Of a stretch of 64,000 bases of DNA, positions 19,138 to 28,923 are shown one piece after another. Source of the stretch: Stentor coeruleus (lineage: Eukaryota > Ciliophora > Heterotrichea > Heterotrichida > Stentoridae); assembly GCA_001970955.1 (NCBI GenBank), contig MPUH01000317.1:1-64000 (forward strand), written 5' to 3'. Below the pieces are notes generated by a model. The model saw nothing but the letters and a program-made list of their open reading frames with translations, was not told the origin of the DNA and searched no databases. Positions within the stretch are counted from its first letter, which is position 1; every line of letters starts with the position of its first letter. The position numbers and the translations under genes were made by a program.

Positions 19138-20298
19138 ATGACAGAAAACATTTTTCAGCAAGCCCTAGCATCAGAATATTCTGACATCCTCGAGCACGCT
19201 GTAACTCATAATTATCTTGTGTGCATTCCAAACCAATCATCCTTATCAGATCGTACAATAACAAGGCGCTTTATAAGTAAATCCTACATAGTGGATCATA
19301 TGATTAAGCCTTCTCCTTATGTGGAGAATTTATTCCAAACAATGACAGGCAAAAATCTGCTAATTAAAAACGATGAGATCAAATCCCACATTGGCTATAT
19401 CCACAAATTCGCCCTTCAAATCATCAAAGAAGAAAATGCTCATGACCCGCAAGGTAGAGTCTATAAGCAAGTCTTTGTCACAGCTCCTTTAGATGATAAT
19501 CCTAACAAATGTGCTATGCTCAAACCTGAACCTATATACAAATTCTATTCTGCTAAAGAGTATATCGGATTTTTACATTTTGCTGTTGAAGATAGTGAAG
19601 CAGCTTTTATGTTTGCCCAAGCTTTTGTCCAGCACTTCAATAACTCTTATATAATTTTCAAACAATTTGCTAAGGAAACTTATAATAAAGTGAAATCTGG
19701 ACTAAACGACTTAAAATGTCTTGTTTTAAAAATCGAACAATTAAAAGAAGCTATCACTAACCCTAGTATTATGCAGAATGTATGTGAAATGGTTGAAAGT
19801 AATATTTTATATGATATTTACGATAAACTGTTTTTGCATATGATTGAGTTTCATGAAGAGCAAGAAAGTCAGTTATGGGCTTGTTGTGACAGGATAATGA
19901 GTGATTTGTATGCAACAAAATTGGGTATTGATAGGGATTTAGATGGAATAAAGTTTAAAGAAAGTGCAGAGCTGTTAGGAACTTTGAATGTATATAGGAC
20001 ACCTTGGGAAAAAATGGAAGTTCTTTGTAAACTTGCTGGGACAATTGATAAAGAGTGTAAAAAACACTTGGAAAAAAATAACCCTAGAAAAGCTGAAAAG
20101 TGGGAAACATCAGCTGATCAGTATTTTCCTTTACTGATATATTTGATTTCATTACATAAACCTGAGCATCTTCAAGTGCATTTAACTTTTATTACTGAGT
20201 TTTCGATATGTTCTGGAACTTCTGGACAACAAAGGTATCATTTGACTAATTTCTTAGCTGCGATACACACAATACTAAACAATGAAGGAGTGTTATAA
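19138..20298 (+). CDS. VPS9-domain protein, likely Rab5-family GEF
   Basis: 386-aa product. The C-terminal 120 residues match the VPS9 fold: a helix with ADQYFPLLIYLISLHKPEHL (acidic residue plus P-x-x-x-Y/L-x-x core), then FSICSGTSGQQRYHLTNFLAAI corresponding to the S-G-x-x-x-Y-x-L-T-N-x-x-x-A motif that contacts the Rab. The preceding helical bundle (residues 200-270) fits the helical extension often next to VPS9. VPS9 proteins exchange GDP for GTP on Rab5/Rab21-type GTPases on early endosomes. The N-terminal 190 residues are not recognised. Start is the ATG at 19138; TAA ends the gene. Confidence 0.8.
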   Translation: MTENIFQQALASEYSDILEHAVTHNYLVCIPNQSSLSDRTITRRFISKSYIVDHMIKPSPYVENLFQTMTGKNLLIKNDEIKSHIGYIHKFALQIIKEENAHDPQGRVYKQVFVTAPLDDNPNKCAMLKPEPIYKFYSAKEYIGFLHFAVEDSEAAFMFAQAFVQHFNNSYIIFKQFAKETYNKVKSGLNDLKCLVLKIEQLKEAITNPSIMQNVCEMVESNILYDIYDKLFLHMIEFHEEQESQLWACCDRIMSDLYATKLGIDRDLDGIKFKESAELLGTLNVYRTPWEKMEVLCKLAGTIDKECKKHLEKNNPRKAEKWETSADQYFPLLIYLISLHKPEHLQVHLTFITEFSICSGTSGQQRYHLTNFLAAIHTILNNEGVL

Positions 20299-20427
20299 GG
20301 TTTATTTAAGATTAGTCTAATTTTCATCATATATAGTTTTCCTTATTTACTACAAATCTATAAAAACTAAATCTTTATTACTCTAAATTTTGTTATTGCA
20401 TATATTAACTTATCCATATTTCATTTC

Positions 20428-21591
20428 CTACCTAATAAGCTCTTTTTTCTCATATTCTTTTAAAAGATCAAATAGCGGCTTCAATAAATAAGGCAACTCC
20501 AAGAATTTTCCTAATAAATTCTTCACTCTCTCATCCTGGCTGTCCAAATCTATAAAATCCGCTTCTACCTCACATATTTTTTTATGCACAGCAGACCTCA
20601 ACTCTCTTCCAGTCTGCTCTAACTTACTTTCTGCCATCAAGTTTATACTATAAACTAGACCTTGAATCAAATCTTCACCTTCCCTTTTCCAAGCTTGAGA
20701 TGGACTATCTTGTTTATTTTCCCACCAATGAATAAAGAGTTCTCTTAGTTCTAGCATGGACTTGACAACTGGATTTTTACAGTCTTTTATAAAAGTTTTA
20801 GAGGACATTGATAGATTTTGAACTAATTCCCTTTGTTTTAAGAGTTCTGCTGATAAATTTTCGATTTCAGTTTGCTTTTTTATACAGTCTTTGCATGGCA
20901 ATATTATAGTTGCTGTTGGGAATTTGTCTTTTTGCATTTGTTGCATGTTGAAAATCGCCTTTTCTTTTTCGAGTACCTCTTTTTTCAAAGCTTCTGAGAT
21001 TTCAACATTGGATTTAAAGTTATAGAGTTTATCTAATGAGACGAACTTTTCAGTGAGTTCAGAAACTATCTGGGACTTATTTTTGACCTCATTTTTCAAG
21101 GTTTTGAGCTTGTTTGCAAGTTTTCGATCTGCAAGTAATTCAAGTGTAGTATCAAATTCTTGACTAAGTTTCAAGTTTTTATTATAAAGATCCTTGTTTT
21201 TTTTTAGTTCTTCTTGTAAAATTATGTACATTTCAAAAAATGTGTTCAGTAATCTTACTCTGTTTTTTGAAAAGGTCAAGGTGACGGCTTCGAGATCTTG
21301 AAGGAGATTTATAAGATCAGAACATTTTTTACAGTTTGTAAGGGTGTTTTTTGAATGGCTTATTTTTTCTTGAATCTCTATGAATTGTTCTTCAGTTAAA
21401 CTTATATCAAATCTTTGTGTTGCGAGAGGAACTGCTGAAAAATCAAATTGGAAGTTGGTGTCTCTAGTAGAAAGATAATCTTTATTATCAAAAAAAAGAG
21501 AATCTGCAGGTCGAGGAGTATTTTTTATTTGTGATCTGCTTGAAAAAGAAGTGGTAAGGCTAATAGGAGAACTTGATCTATTTCTTGCCAT
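20428..21591 (-). CDS. Coiled-coil protein of unknown function
   Basis: 387-aa product with a Ser-rich N-terminus (MARNRSSSPISLTTSFSSRS) and two coiled-coil stretches, about residues 75-215 and 235-260, around a C-x-x-C pair (PCKDCIKK). The C-terminal 120 residues are helical with conserved-looking Trp residues (HWWENKQ). It is convergent with the VPS9 gene (129 bp between stops). No family recognised; a basal-body or cortical cytoskeleton component is possible but unproven. Confidence 0.65.
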   Translation of the reverse strand: MARNRSSSPISLTTSFSSRSQIKNTPRPADSLFFDNKDYLSTRDTNFQFDFSAVPLATQRFDISLTEEQFIEIQEKISHSKNTLTNCKKCSDLINLLQDLEAVTLTFSKNRVRLLNTFFEMYIILQEELKKNKDLYNKNLKLSQEFDTTLELLADRKLANKLKTLKNEVKNKSQIVSELTEKFVSLDKLYNFKSNVEISEALKKEVLEKEKAIFNMQQMQKDKFPTATIILPCKDCIKKQTEIENLSAELLKQRELVQNLSMSSKTFIKDCKNPVVKSMLELRELFIHWWENKQDSPSQAWKREGEDLIQGLVYSINLMAESKLEQTGRELRSAVHKKICEVEADFIDLDSQDERVKNLLGKFLELPYLLKPLFDLLKEYEKKELIR

Positions 21592-21773
21592 TTATCTAAG
21601 GTAGGCAACTTAAAGCATAAACATCTAACTATTTTATAGCATGTTTTACTGTGCATGTTAGGATGGACTGGCTTATTTTCCTTCTTGATCATGATTTTTT
21701 TGATAAGCTATGAATTATCGCTTGACTATTATCTAGCCCTTATTAATTTTCTTTTTTATAGTATATTTTTGCA

Positions 21774-21965
21774 ATGAAGTTTTTTGTTTCACTGTTGATT
21801 TTTATTATTTCTTGTTTTTTATATTTTACTATAAGTGCTTTTTCAAATTCTTCATCCTGTAAAAAAATATGTATTGATGAAAAAGTTTTGGGTATTTCAT
21901 TCACGTATTTTTTCTATTTCTTGATAAGGATAAAATATATATGCAAAAATATATCAAAATTATGA
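21774..21965 (+). CDS. Doubtful small secreted or membrane ORF
   Basis: 63 codons beginning with a strong signal-peptide-like hydrophobic run (MKFFVSLLIFIISCFLYFTI) followed by C-x3-C. A second frame (21941-22183) overlaps and could be a continuation after a frame change (a T8 run lies at 21966-21973), but no 15-nt intron joins them cleanly. AT-driven hydrophobicity makes this unreliable. Confidence 0.2.
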   Translation: MKFFVSLLIFIISCFLYFTISAFSNSSSCKKICIDEKVLGISFTYFFYFLIRIKYICKNISKL

Positions 21966-22152
21966 TTTTTTTTGAAAGAAATTGCTGCCATGAAAACAAA
22001 CTCAAAAAAATTCAGGATATATTTGATGCAATTCCAATCATTTATTGCAAATCATGCTTTTTACATAATAAAAATATAAATATCTTCAATCAGAATACAC
22101 TAATCTCAAAATCCAATATAAATCTTATAACATTTACAATCTATTTTTACTA

Positions 22153-23808
22153 TCAAGGTAAATTATTATCAATTACAAAATAAGCTAAAGGCTGGCACTT
22201 TGAATACTTTACATAATATCTATTGTGTATTTTGCAATGCATAATGAAATTTTTTTCCAGCATCGTAGCATCTTCTTTATCTGGGTCACAATTATAAAAG
22301 TTTCCCAAAAGCGTTTCTATCACAACATTTTGTGGAGCATAACTCGAAATAATATTGAAATCTGATTTTTGGAAAAACTCTGAAAAATCAAACGTTTCCT
22401 TATAACTTTTAAAATTTTGCATCGCTAATGTAATTTTCTCCATTATCTCATTGAGAAAACTCAAGTCTGTGCTAATATCAAAAGATGGTAGCAATACAAC
22501 AAAAGGACTAATAGGGTATTCTTGACAAATAACTGGCACTTTTTCAGTATTCAATTTAATCCCAGTGCCTTGCTTCCTATAGATAAAATCATTCATATTT
22601 TCACTGAAATCTAGCAAGCGGTGACAAGTGATAATCAAGCAGTTTTTCGAAGGGGTCATACAGTCAAAATCCTCATAAATTTGTGAGTAATTTTGAACTT
22701 TTTCTATTTCCCTACTAGCTTTATTAGTGCAATAAGATATATAAATCCCAGCAAGCTTGACCTCTTTTTCATCAAAAATCTGTATTAGTTTATCACGCAA
22801 AAACCCTCTGTTCGAAATAACAAGGACTAATTGAAAAAATGATGAAAGAGTTTTGAGGATTTTCCAAGTACCTTTTTTTACTGTAAGGCCCTGTTTATTA
22901 TGACCAAAAGTTCCTTCAAAGTTCACAATAATGATATTGCGAAAAGAAACCACTCGTTGAGGGTAAAAATGCACACGAGAAAGAAAAGGCACTTGGCGTT
23001 TAAGTTCATAAGCTTTAGGTAAAATAATTTTCTGTTCTTCTTTGCCACTGAGAATCCGAAATTTACTTATGCAGCGACACGCATTTGTAGGCAAAGGCTT
23101 TAATTTTTTCTTTTTCTTAATAATAGTTTTAAGGTTAGCTTGCTTGGCTATTCTTGAACAATAAGGAAAAGGGTTTGATGTGCATTCATTTTGCCCGTCT
23201 AAAATAGAATGGAAGGAAGAAAAGCATGAATTTTTTGCCATGTTTGCAAAATGAAATGGATCTTCAGATGCTGATAAAGCATTTGATGGGGACATTGAAA
23301 GACTTAATCTTGTTTGTGTTGAATTTATAACCTTTTCTTTACATAAGTTATTACTTCTGTTTAATACAGGGGAAACGCATGCTTTTGAATAGCAGGAATT
23401 ACTTAGGCTTTCAAAATTTGGGTTACTTTCTCTGTTAATTGATATAGGATTTTTGGAAATTAAAGAAAGATTTTGACTTTTCAAAGCATATGAAGCATTG
23501 CATTTATTGGTTTGTTTTGGTGATTCGTTATAGGTTGACTTTTTGTCTTGCTTAATTTTCGTGCAGTTTAAATTGCTCATAAGTTCGGGAGGTAAAGTCT
23601 TGTTTTTTGATAATTTATTGTTCTGGGAATAAGATAAGTCATGTTTAAATATATCTGGGAGAGTAGAACATTTTACTAATGACCGTTTTAGCTTGGTTAG
23701 AACTGGAACATTAGTTGTGATTCTGCACTTAGGGTTGTTTTTCTTAAGAATGGATATAAAAGTTGCTATGCTATCTTTTAATATGTTTGGACTTGGTAGA
23801 TTCGACAT
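22153..23808 (-). CDS. HAD-fold (FCP1/NLI-like) protein, probably catalytically dead
   Basis: 551-aa product. Residues 1-230 are low-complexity and Ser/Asn-rich. From about residue 285 comes a hydrophobic strand with IIIVNFEGTFG, which sits like HAD motif I (hhhDxDGT) but with Asn and Glu in place of the two catalytic Asp. It is followed by a helix (TWKILKTLSSFFQLVLVISNRG) that matches motif II with its Ser, and a cap-like LAGIYISYC. This order is that of FCP1/SCP or polynucleotide-phosphatase-like HAD domains. Loss of the nucleophile suggests a non-enzymatic role. TGA ends the gene. Assignment rests on motif order only. Confidence 0.55.
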   Translation of the reverse strand: MSNLPSPNILKDSIATFISILKKNNPKCRITTNVPVLTKLKRSLVKCSTLPDIFKHDLSYSQNNKLSKNKTLPPELMSNLNCTKIKQDKKSTYNESPKQTNKCNASYALKSQNLSLISKNPISINRESNPNFESLSNSCYSKACVSPVLNRSNNLCKEKVINSTQTRLSLSMSPSNALSASEDPFHFANMAKNSCFSSFHSILDGQNECTSNPFPYCSRIAKQANLKTIIKKKKKLKPLPTNACRCISKFRILSGKEEQKIILPKAYELKRQVPFLSRVHFYPQRVVSFRNIIIVNFEGTFGHNKQGLTVKKGTWKILKTLSSFFQLVLVISNRGFLRDKLIQIFDEKEVKLAGIYISYCTNKASREIEKVQNYSQIYEDFDCMTPSKNCLIITCHRLLDFSENMNDFIYRKQGTGIKLNTEKVPVICQEYPISPFVVLLPSFDISTDLSFLNEIMEKITLAMQNFKSYKETFDFSEFFQKSDFNIISSYAPQNVVIETLLGNFYNCDPDKEDATMLEKNFIMHCKIHNRYYVKYSKCQPLAYFVIDNNLP

Positions 23809-24094
23809 AATTTATTATAAATAAAAACTTGAAATTTTGATTTTTTTATTGTTATTAGGTAAATAATAAGGCTCTTTAATTTTCATAATGATGCATGAAG
23901 AAAGGTACTGAAGAATATAAATATGCAGATAGAGCTACAATTAAATAAGCAGAAAATAATGCAAAACAGGTAAAATAATAATAAGATGATTACTAAGATC
24001 TTTAAAATATAATTTTTATCATTCAAGCTTGTCTCTTCTAAAAATATAACAAAGAATGTTGGAATAGATTTCCATTTCTATTATTGTGGCTAAA

Positions 24095-25381
24095 ATGTTG
24101 GTACGGCTCGCCAGATGTTTTCATAAGTCTCCTTTGTGTATGAAATTAGAGACTTTTATCATTCCTCAACCTGGAGAAGGAATTGCTGAAGTAGAGATTA
24201 TCCGATGGCTTGTTAAACCTAACGAGAAGGTAAAAGAATTCGATATTCTATGTGAAGCACGAAGCGACAAAGGGTTTATCGAATACAAAAGTCCCTTCAC
24301 TGGCGTGCTAAAAGAATTTATGTACAAATCTTCAGAAATGGCTCAAATTGGATCTCCACTGTTCAAAATTGATGTAGATGGTGAACCATCCTCAGAGCCT
24401 ATAGCAGACACTAAAACCCCAGAACAAATTGAATCCGAACAAGAAGAAAACTCAGATCAGTATATAAAAAAAGCAAAAGTTTTAACAACACCTCATATCC
24501 GAGCCTTAGCAAAAAAACATAAACTTGATCTTACAAAAGTCACACCAACAGGGAAAGATGGGAGGATTTTAAAAGAAGATGTTCTAAAAATTATAGAAGG
24601 TACACAACAACCTGAAATTACAGCTCCAGTTGCTGATGATCCAAAGCATATAAGTCCTCCAATAATGTCTAAAACATTTTCAACCCCAGAAGACAAAATA
24701 ATCAAATTAACTCCTGTACAAAGGGGAATGGTAAAATCAATGACCCAAGCTTTGAAAATTCCCCATCTTACATATAGTGAGGATGTGTATATGGATGAAA
24801 TTATCGCTTTACGGTCTCAGCTCAAAGCTAATCTTAAAGATATCAAATTGACATTTATGCCTTTTTTTATCAAAGCCTTATCATTAGCTATGCTAGACTT
24901 TCCTATAATAAACTCAATATTCAGTGATAATACATCAGAATGTATTTACAAAGCTTCACATAATGTCAGTATTGCAATGGACTCCCCTTTTGGCCTTATT
25001 GTTCCTAATATTAAAGATGTACAAAACAAATCAATTTTTGAAATAGCTAAAGATATGAACAGACTACAGGATTTAGGAAGTAAAGGTAAACTTACTGATA
25101 ATGATCTTAAAAATGGGACAGTTGCACTGTCTAATATTGGGTCAATTGGAGGAACTTATGTAGCTCCTGTTATAATGCCTCCACAAGTATTTATTGGGGC
25201 TTTTGGTGCAACAAGGCCAAGACTAGAGAAAAAAAGCAGTGAAATAGTCGAAAAACAAATCTTAGCAACTAGTTGGTCAGCTGACCACAGAATCATTGAT
25301 GGAGCAACCACAGCAAGGTTTGTTGCTAGGTGGAAAGCACTTATAGAAAATCCATCTATTATGCTCTTGCATCTCAAATAA
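24095..25381 (+). CDS. DBT: Branched-chain alpha-keto acid dehydrogenase E2 (dihydrolipoyl transacylase)
   Basis: 428-aa product starting at the ATG at 24095 (upstream in-frame GTG at 24086 rejected). N-terminal MLVRLARCFHKSPLC is a typical mitochondrial presequence. A lipoyl domain follows (about 15-95) with the lipoylated Lys in CEARSDKGF; here DKG replaces the usual DKA. An E3/E1-binding domain (about 130-170) reads TTPHIRALAKKHKLDLTKV. The catalytic transacylase domain (about 205-428) has LSNIGSIGGTYVAPVI, characteristic of the branched-chain rather than pyruvate enzyme, and the active-site SADHRIIDGAT with His398. It transfers acyl groups from E1 to CoA in valine, leucine and isoleucine breakdown in the mitochondrial matrix. 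The next gene ends 22 bp away in the opposite direction. Confidence 0.92.
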   Translation: MLVRLARCFHKSPLCMKLETFIIPQPGEGIAEVEIIRWLVKPNEKVKEFDILCEARSDKGFIEYKSPFTGVLKEFMYKSSEMAQIGSPLFKIDVDGEPSSEPIADTKTPEQIESEQEENSDQYIKKAKVLTTPHIRALAKKHKLDLTKVTPTGKDGRILKEDVLKIIEGTQQPEITAPVADDPKHISPPIMSKTFSTPEDKIIKLTPVQRGMVKSMTQALKIPHLTYSEDVYMDEIIALRSQLKANLKDIKLTFMPFFIKALSLAMLDFPIINSIFSDNTSECIYKASHNVSIAMDSPFGLIVPNIKDVQNKSIFEIAKDMNRLQDLGSKGKLTDNDLKNGTVALSNIGSIGGTYVAPVIMPPQVFIGAFGATRPRLEKKSSEIVEKQILATSWSADHRIIDGATTARFVARWKALIENPSIMLLHLK

Positions 25382-25403
25382 CTAATTAGTTTAGAGTTTA
25401 TTA

Positions 25404-26090
25404 TCATTTAAGCACAAAAAGGTTATATTTTTCTCCAGGTTTAATTTTCTGAACTGCATTATTGATAAATTTAAGTTTAGTTCCTGGAGTGTTTTTGCTT
25501 ATTTTTATACTATCATCTCCATAAAGTTTTTTCCATCCTCCTGTGTCTTTGCAGTATATTGCGAATAGTTTTTCTTTGTTTATGGCGACGAAGTAGGTTT
25601 TAAGTTTTTTCCTGCAAATTTCGTCAAGTTTGTCATCAAGTTTTAAAGCGGGAATAAAAAAATTTATAATTTTTTTAACTTTGTTTTTCACCTTTGGTTT
25701 GGTTACAAGTTCTTCGGGGGTTTTTGAGTTTTCCCCGGTTATTAGAACTTTTATTAGCATATCTTTTATGTTTTTTCTGTTCACTTCGAGCTTTTCTTTT
25801 TCGTATTCAAATTTCTCTTTGATAATACTAACTGTGTTGCTTATTTCCTCTTGGACACTTGGTGGTGGTAAGGGAATGTAGCTACTAACTGTTCTTTTAT
25901 GACGCACATTTGTAGGTAATTGCGTTTTAGATTCACAAGCTGAAGAATTAGTCCTTTTATGAGAACTATTTGAGTTATAAGAGCTAACAGATGATTCTCG
26001 TTTATGCATTCCTTTTTTCCTATTAATTTTTTGCATAACTGCAGCAAGCTGTATTTCTTCTAAAGGTCTTCTTCCTTTTGATGGCTTCAT
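25404..26090 (-). CDS. Basic protein of unknown function
   Basis: 228-aa product if started at the ATG at 26090; the frame extends upstream to 26306 but that would overlap the divergent PPIL4 gene, so the short form is preferred. N-terminal 90 residues are basic and Ser-rich (KGRRPLEEIQLAAVMQKI), then a coiled-coil helix (about 90-125) and a compact C-terminal domain with Trp-Lys-Lys and a final KPGEKYNLFVLK. No family recognised. It ends in TGA, 22 bp from the E2 stop codon. Confidence 0.6.
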   Translation of the reverse strand: MKPSKGRRPLEEIQLAAVMQKINRKKGMHKRESSVSSYNSNSSHKRTNSSACESKTQLPTNVRHKRTVSSYIPLPPPSVQEEISNTVSIIKEKFEYEKEKLEVNRKNIKDMLIKVLITGENSKTPEELVTKPKVKNKVKKIINFFIPALKLDDKLDEICRKKLKTYFVAINKEKLFAIYCKDTGGWKKLYGDDSIKISKNTPGTKLKFINNAVQKIKPGEKYNLFVLK

Positions 26091-26143
26091 AATATTTGAA
26101 TTTAAGAATTTATATACTTTTTGATCTATTATAAGCATAATAT
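26091..26143. promoter_or_regulatory. 53-bp bidirectional promoter gap
   Basis: Only 53 bp separate the ATGs of two divergent genes (the basic protein and PPIL4), so both promoters must be packed here or overlap the coding regions. The stretch is AT-rich (TATA-like TTTATATACTTT) but no element can be identified with confidence. Confidence 0.4.
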
Positions 26144-27262
26144 ATGGCAGTACTCTTACAAACTTCTTTAGGTGATATTGTGATAGATTTATATACAAGC
26201 CATTGCCCAAATACCTGCAAAAATTTCTTAAAGCTCTGCAAAGTAAAACACTATAACAACGCTCTATTCTATGCTGTAGAAAAAGATTATCTAGTTCAAA
26301 TTGCAAACATGCAAGACGATATCTCGATATTTGGGTAAAACTTACATAGTAAACTCCAAGGTGAGAAATTTCGATACATTGAAGATGAATTTAACCCACA
26401 AATACGTCATAATCGTATAGGAATTGTGTCAATGTCCAATCGCGGTCCAGACATGAATGCCTCAAATGTAATTTCCAATCAGTTCTTTATAACACTATCC
26501 GCATTAGGTGAAGATTATGATCTTAAACACACAGCTTTCGGCATAGTCCAAGAAGGGTTAAATATTCTGAAAAACATTAACAAGTCTATATGTGATGATT
26601 CAGAAAGACCACTTCGAGATATTAGAATAAAACATGCTTATGTATTAGATGATCCATTTGAAGACCCTGAAGGACTAGTTGAGCCTGAGTCTCCTTTGCT
26701 TATAACAGAAAGTGATTATCTACTTGATGATGAGAATATTGATGAGAGTAAAAATGAGATAGAAATACATGAGAGTATTAAAGAACATGAAGGTAAAGCT
26801 CGAACTGTAATACTAGAAATGCTTGGTGACCTACCTGATGCTGATATTAACCCACCTGATAATGCAGCTTTTGTGTGTAAATTGAATTCTGTGACTACTG
26901 ATCAAGACCTTTACTTGCTATTTTCACGTTTTGGGCCTATAAAATCGTGTCAAGTTATTAGAGATTACAAGACAGGGAACAGTTTGCAGTATGGGTTTAT
27001 AGAATTCGAAAACACAAGGAACTGTGAAGAAGCAATTTTAAGAATGGATGGAGTTCTTATAGATCGAAGGAGAATTAAAGTTGACTTTTCTCAATCAGTT
27101 GCAAAAATATGGAGGAAATATCGCAGAGGAAAAAAAAATAGTGAAAAAGAACCTGGAATAAAAATCAAAGACACTCTGCATGTAGCAAAATTCAAAGAAG
27201 ATAGGCATAAAATGGTGTTTGAACCAAGTGAGAAAATAAGAAAGAGGTCGAGATCGAGATAG
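26144..27262 (+). CDS. PPIL4: PPIL4-type nuclear cyclophilin with RRM
   Basis: CDS is 26144-26334 joined to 26350-27262 (367 aa). The 15-nt intron GTAAAACTTACATAG at 26335-26349 contains an in-frame stop when read through; removing it gives ISIFGKLQGEKF, matching SIFGQLYGD of PPIL4. Residues 1-165 are the cyclophilin domain ([29 protein letters not shown]). Residues about 235-316 are an RRM with RNP motifs ([35 protein letters not shown]) followed by [13 protein letters not shown], which is diagnostic of PPIL4. The tail is Lys/Arg-rich. Human PPIL4 is longer at the C-terminus. A nuclear, RNA-processing role is known for the family. Confidence 0.93.
26335..26349 (+). other. 15-nt intron in PPIL4
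   Basis: GTAAAACTTACATAG interrupts the cyclophilin domain; splicing restores Gly and a continuous frame across a domain with clear homology. This is the best-supported intron in the window and anchors the 15-nt intron rule. Confidence 0.93.
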
Positions 27263-27952
27263 TTTTACATTATTGCTTAGTTTATCGATTAATGGATACT
27301 TTTTTTTTCCTTGCAAAGGCATTATTGATTATTTAAAAAAAAAATTACTCTTGGTCAGGGAGATGAACTTGGATGTTAAGATTTTAATTTTAGGTTCATA
27401 CAGGCTAGAGTGATTATTACGTTTTTGCTCAGTAAGAAAAAGTAACTCCTACTAAGAACTTAAGATTTGCAAAGATGTTATTGCTATTAAAGTATGGTTT
27501 TTAAATTTTTTTATGTTAATTTTGTTGGATTTTAAATGAATTTAATTGATTGTATGAGTTTGTGAGAATAAATGAGTTAATTTTTATTCAAAGATAGAAT
27601 AACTAAATTCATAGGAACTAAAGTTAAAGATAAGCTTTTTTACCTATTAAAGATTCTTTGTCAAGGGTTCAGGGATCGTGCATATCGTGATATAAAATGA
27701 GAAATAAAAATATTTTTAAAAATTACAAAGACAAAAAGAGCTAGGTTTTGAATCAAGGCATTTAAACAAAAGAGCTCATGACTATGAGCATTAATTTTAC
27801 TAAGTTATAGTTATTATTATAATAATAAACTCTTTAAATTAGATTCTTATAATTACTATATTTTGTATAAAATGTTTAATTAAACACTCTATGCTTCAAT
27901 TTGATTGAAATCAATCTTTATTCAACAATAGCATTTCAACATTAAAAAAATA
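27263..27952. other. Intergenic between convergent genes
   Basis: About 690 bp without a supported gene; stops in all frames. Contains a poly-T/A stretch near 27300-27340 only. Confidence 0.5.
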
Positions 27953-28537
27953 TTAATTAATTTGTATATAACAACTAATTCTTATGCCACACCTTATGCA
28001 CACATTATCATTCCAGCAGTAACTGCAAATCATATGTCTGCAAGGCAGCAACATTATACTATACCTTTGTTCCTTACATCCAATGCATAAAATTTTTTGA
28101 TTCAACAAATGAATGTTTTTATCAATTTTCTCAATTTCTTTAATTTTTTCACTCAACTTAAGTTCATTCTGATAAACTTGACTCTGCAACATATTAATTT
28201 CCCCTAAAAAACTTGCCAATTGATTAACATAAGAATCATTTTCATTTCTTTCCAAAGGAAAAACCTCTAAATGTTTTAAATTACCACTATCAACCAAGTC
28301 TTTTCTATAATTTTCAATATAATAATTTATCTCATTTTCTGTATGGGCAAATTCACAGTTTTTAGAATTTGGACAAATATCAGGACGTTCCCAATAACCT
28401 TCTTTAAAAACATTAGGACATGGTATCGGCTTATAATTGTAAGTATCTTGTAATCTTCTTTGCTGTTTTACATGATGAAAGAAGTAACAATTAACTTGAC
28501 GACAATTTTTGATTTTGCATCTTGATATAAAATTCAT
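27953..28537 (-). CDS. CCCH zinc-finger / RING-finger protein (unkempt-like layout)
   Basis: 194-aa product. Residues 7-21 (CKIKNCRQVNCYFFH) and 39-66 (PCPNVFKEGYWERPDICPNS then CEFAH) form two Cys/His clusters like the paired CCCH fingers of unkempt and plant TZF proteins, with the CEFAHTENEINYY ending typical of that group. A coiled-coil helix occupies about 105-145. The C-terminus is a C3HC4-type RING (CIGC, LLPCRHMICSYC, CIRCG). RNA binding combined with ubiquitin ligation is inferred. Start is the ATG at 28537. Short for the family (unkempt about 800 aa). Confidence 0.75.
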   Translation of the reverse strand: MNFISRCKIKNCRQVNCYFFHHVKQQRRLQDTYNYKPIPCPNVFKEGYWERPDICPNSKNCEFAHTENEINYYIENYRKDLVDSGNLKHLEVFPLERNENDSYVNQLASFLGEINMLQSQVYQNELKLSEKIKEIEKIDKNIHLLNQKILCIGCKEQRYSIMLLPCRHMICSYCWNDNVCIRCGIRISCYIQIN

Positions 28538-28923
28538 AGGGTGTAGAATTTTTGATTCTGAATTCAGATAATAGTTTGGTTTATTAGCTTTTGGAAATGC
28601 ATTATTGTGATTTATGGGTTCGCTGAAGTTTGAGTATTTTTGATTAGGGATGTTGAATCTTTTACTGTTTAGTTAGTACCTTGATGATCTCATTTATATT
28701 CTTATTTATAATATCTGTTTGGAATAAGTATTAAAAGTGTTATTGGCTTATTTTGAAAAAAAACTATTAGATACTTTTAATAAATGCAAATATTATAAAT
28801 TTTCTTAATTCCCAATCATTCTAATCATAAAATCCATAGCTTTTTCTTCTAATCAAACCACAATTCTCTAAAGCCATATATTCTTCAATCACCATCTTAA
28901 GACCCTATAAAATTATACAAAAA
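28538..28923. other. Divergent promoter region, G-poor on the RPA1 sense strand
   Basis: About 386 bp. The right part (28805-28920) is rich in C and T and very poor in G on the plus strand, just upstream of RPA1; the left part, upstream of the minus-strand gene, shows the mirror bias. No gene seen. Confidence 0.5.

Noticed and set aside
25404-26306. A 300-codon version of the minus-strand basic protein starting upstream of 26090
   Set aside because: The extra 72 codons lie antisense to the conserved start of PPIL4, so they are a shadow of that gene; the ATG at 26090 is taken instead.
27720-27790. A degenerate tRNA-like sequence on the minus strand
   Set aside because: A D-arm-like hairpin and a TTC-containing stretch are present, but no acceptor or anticodon stem can be formed.
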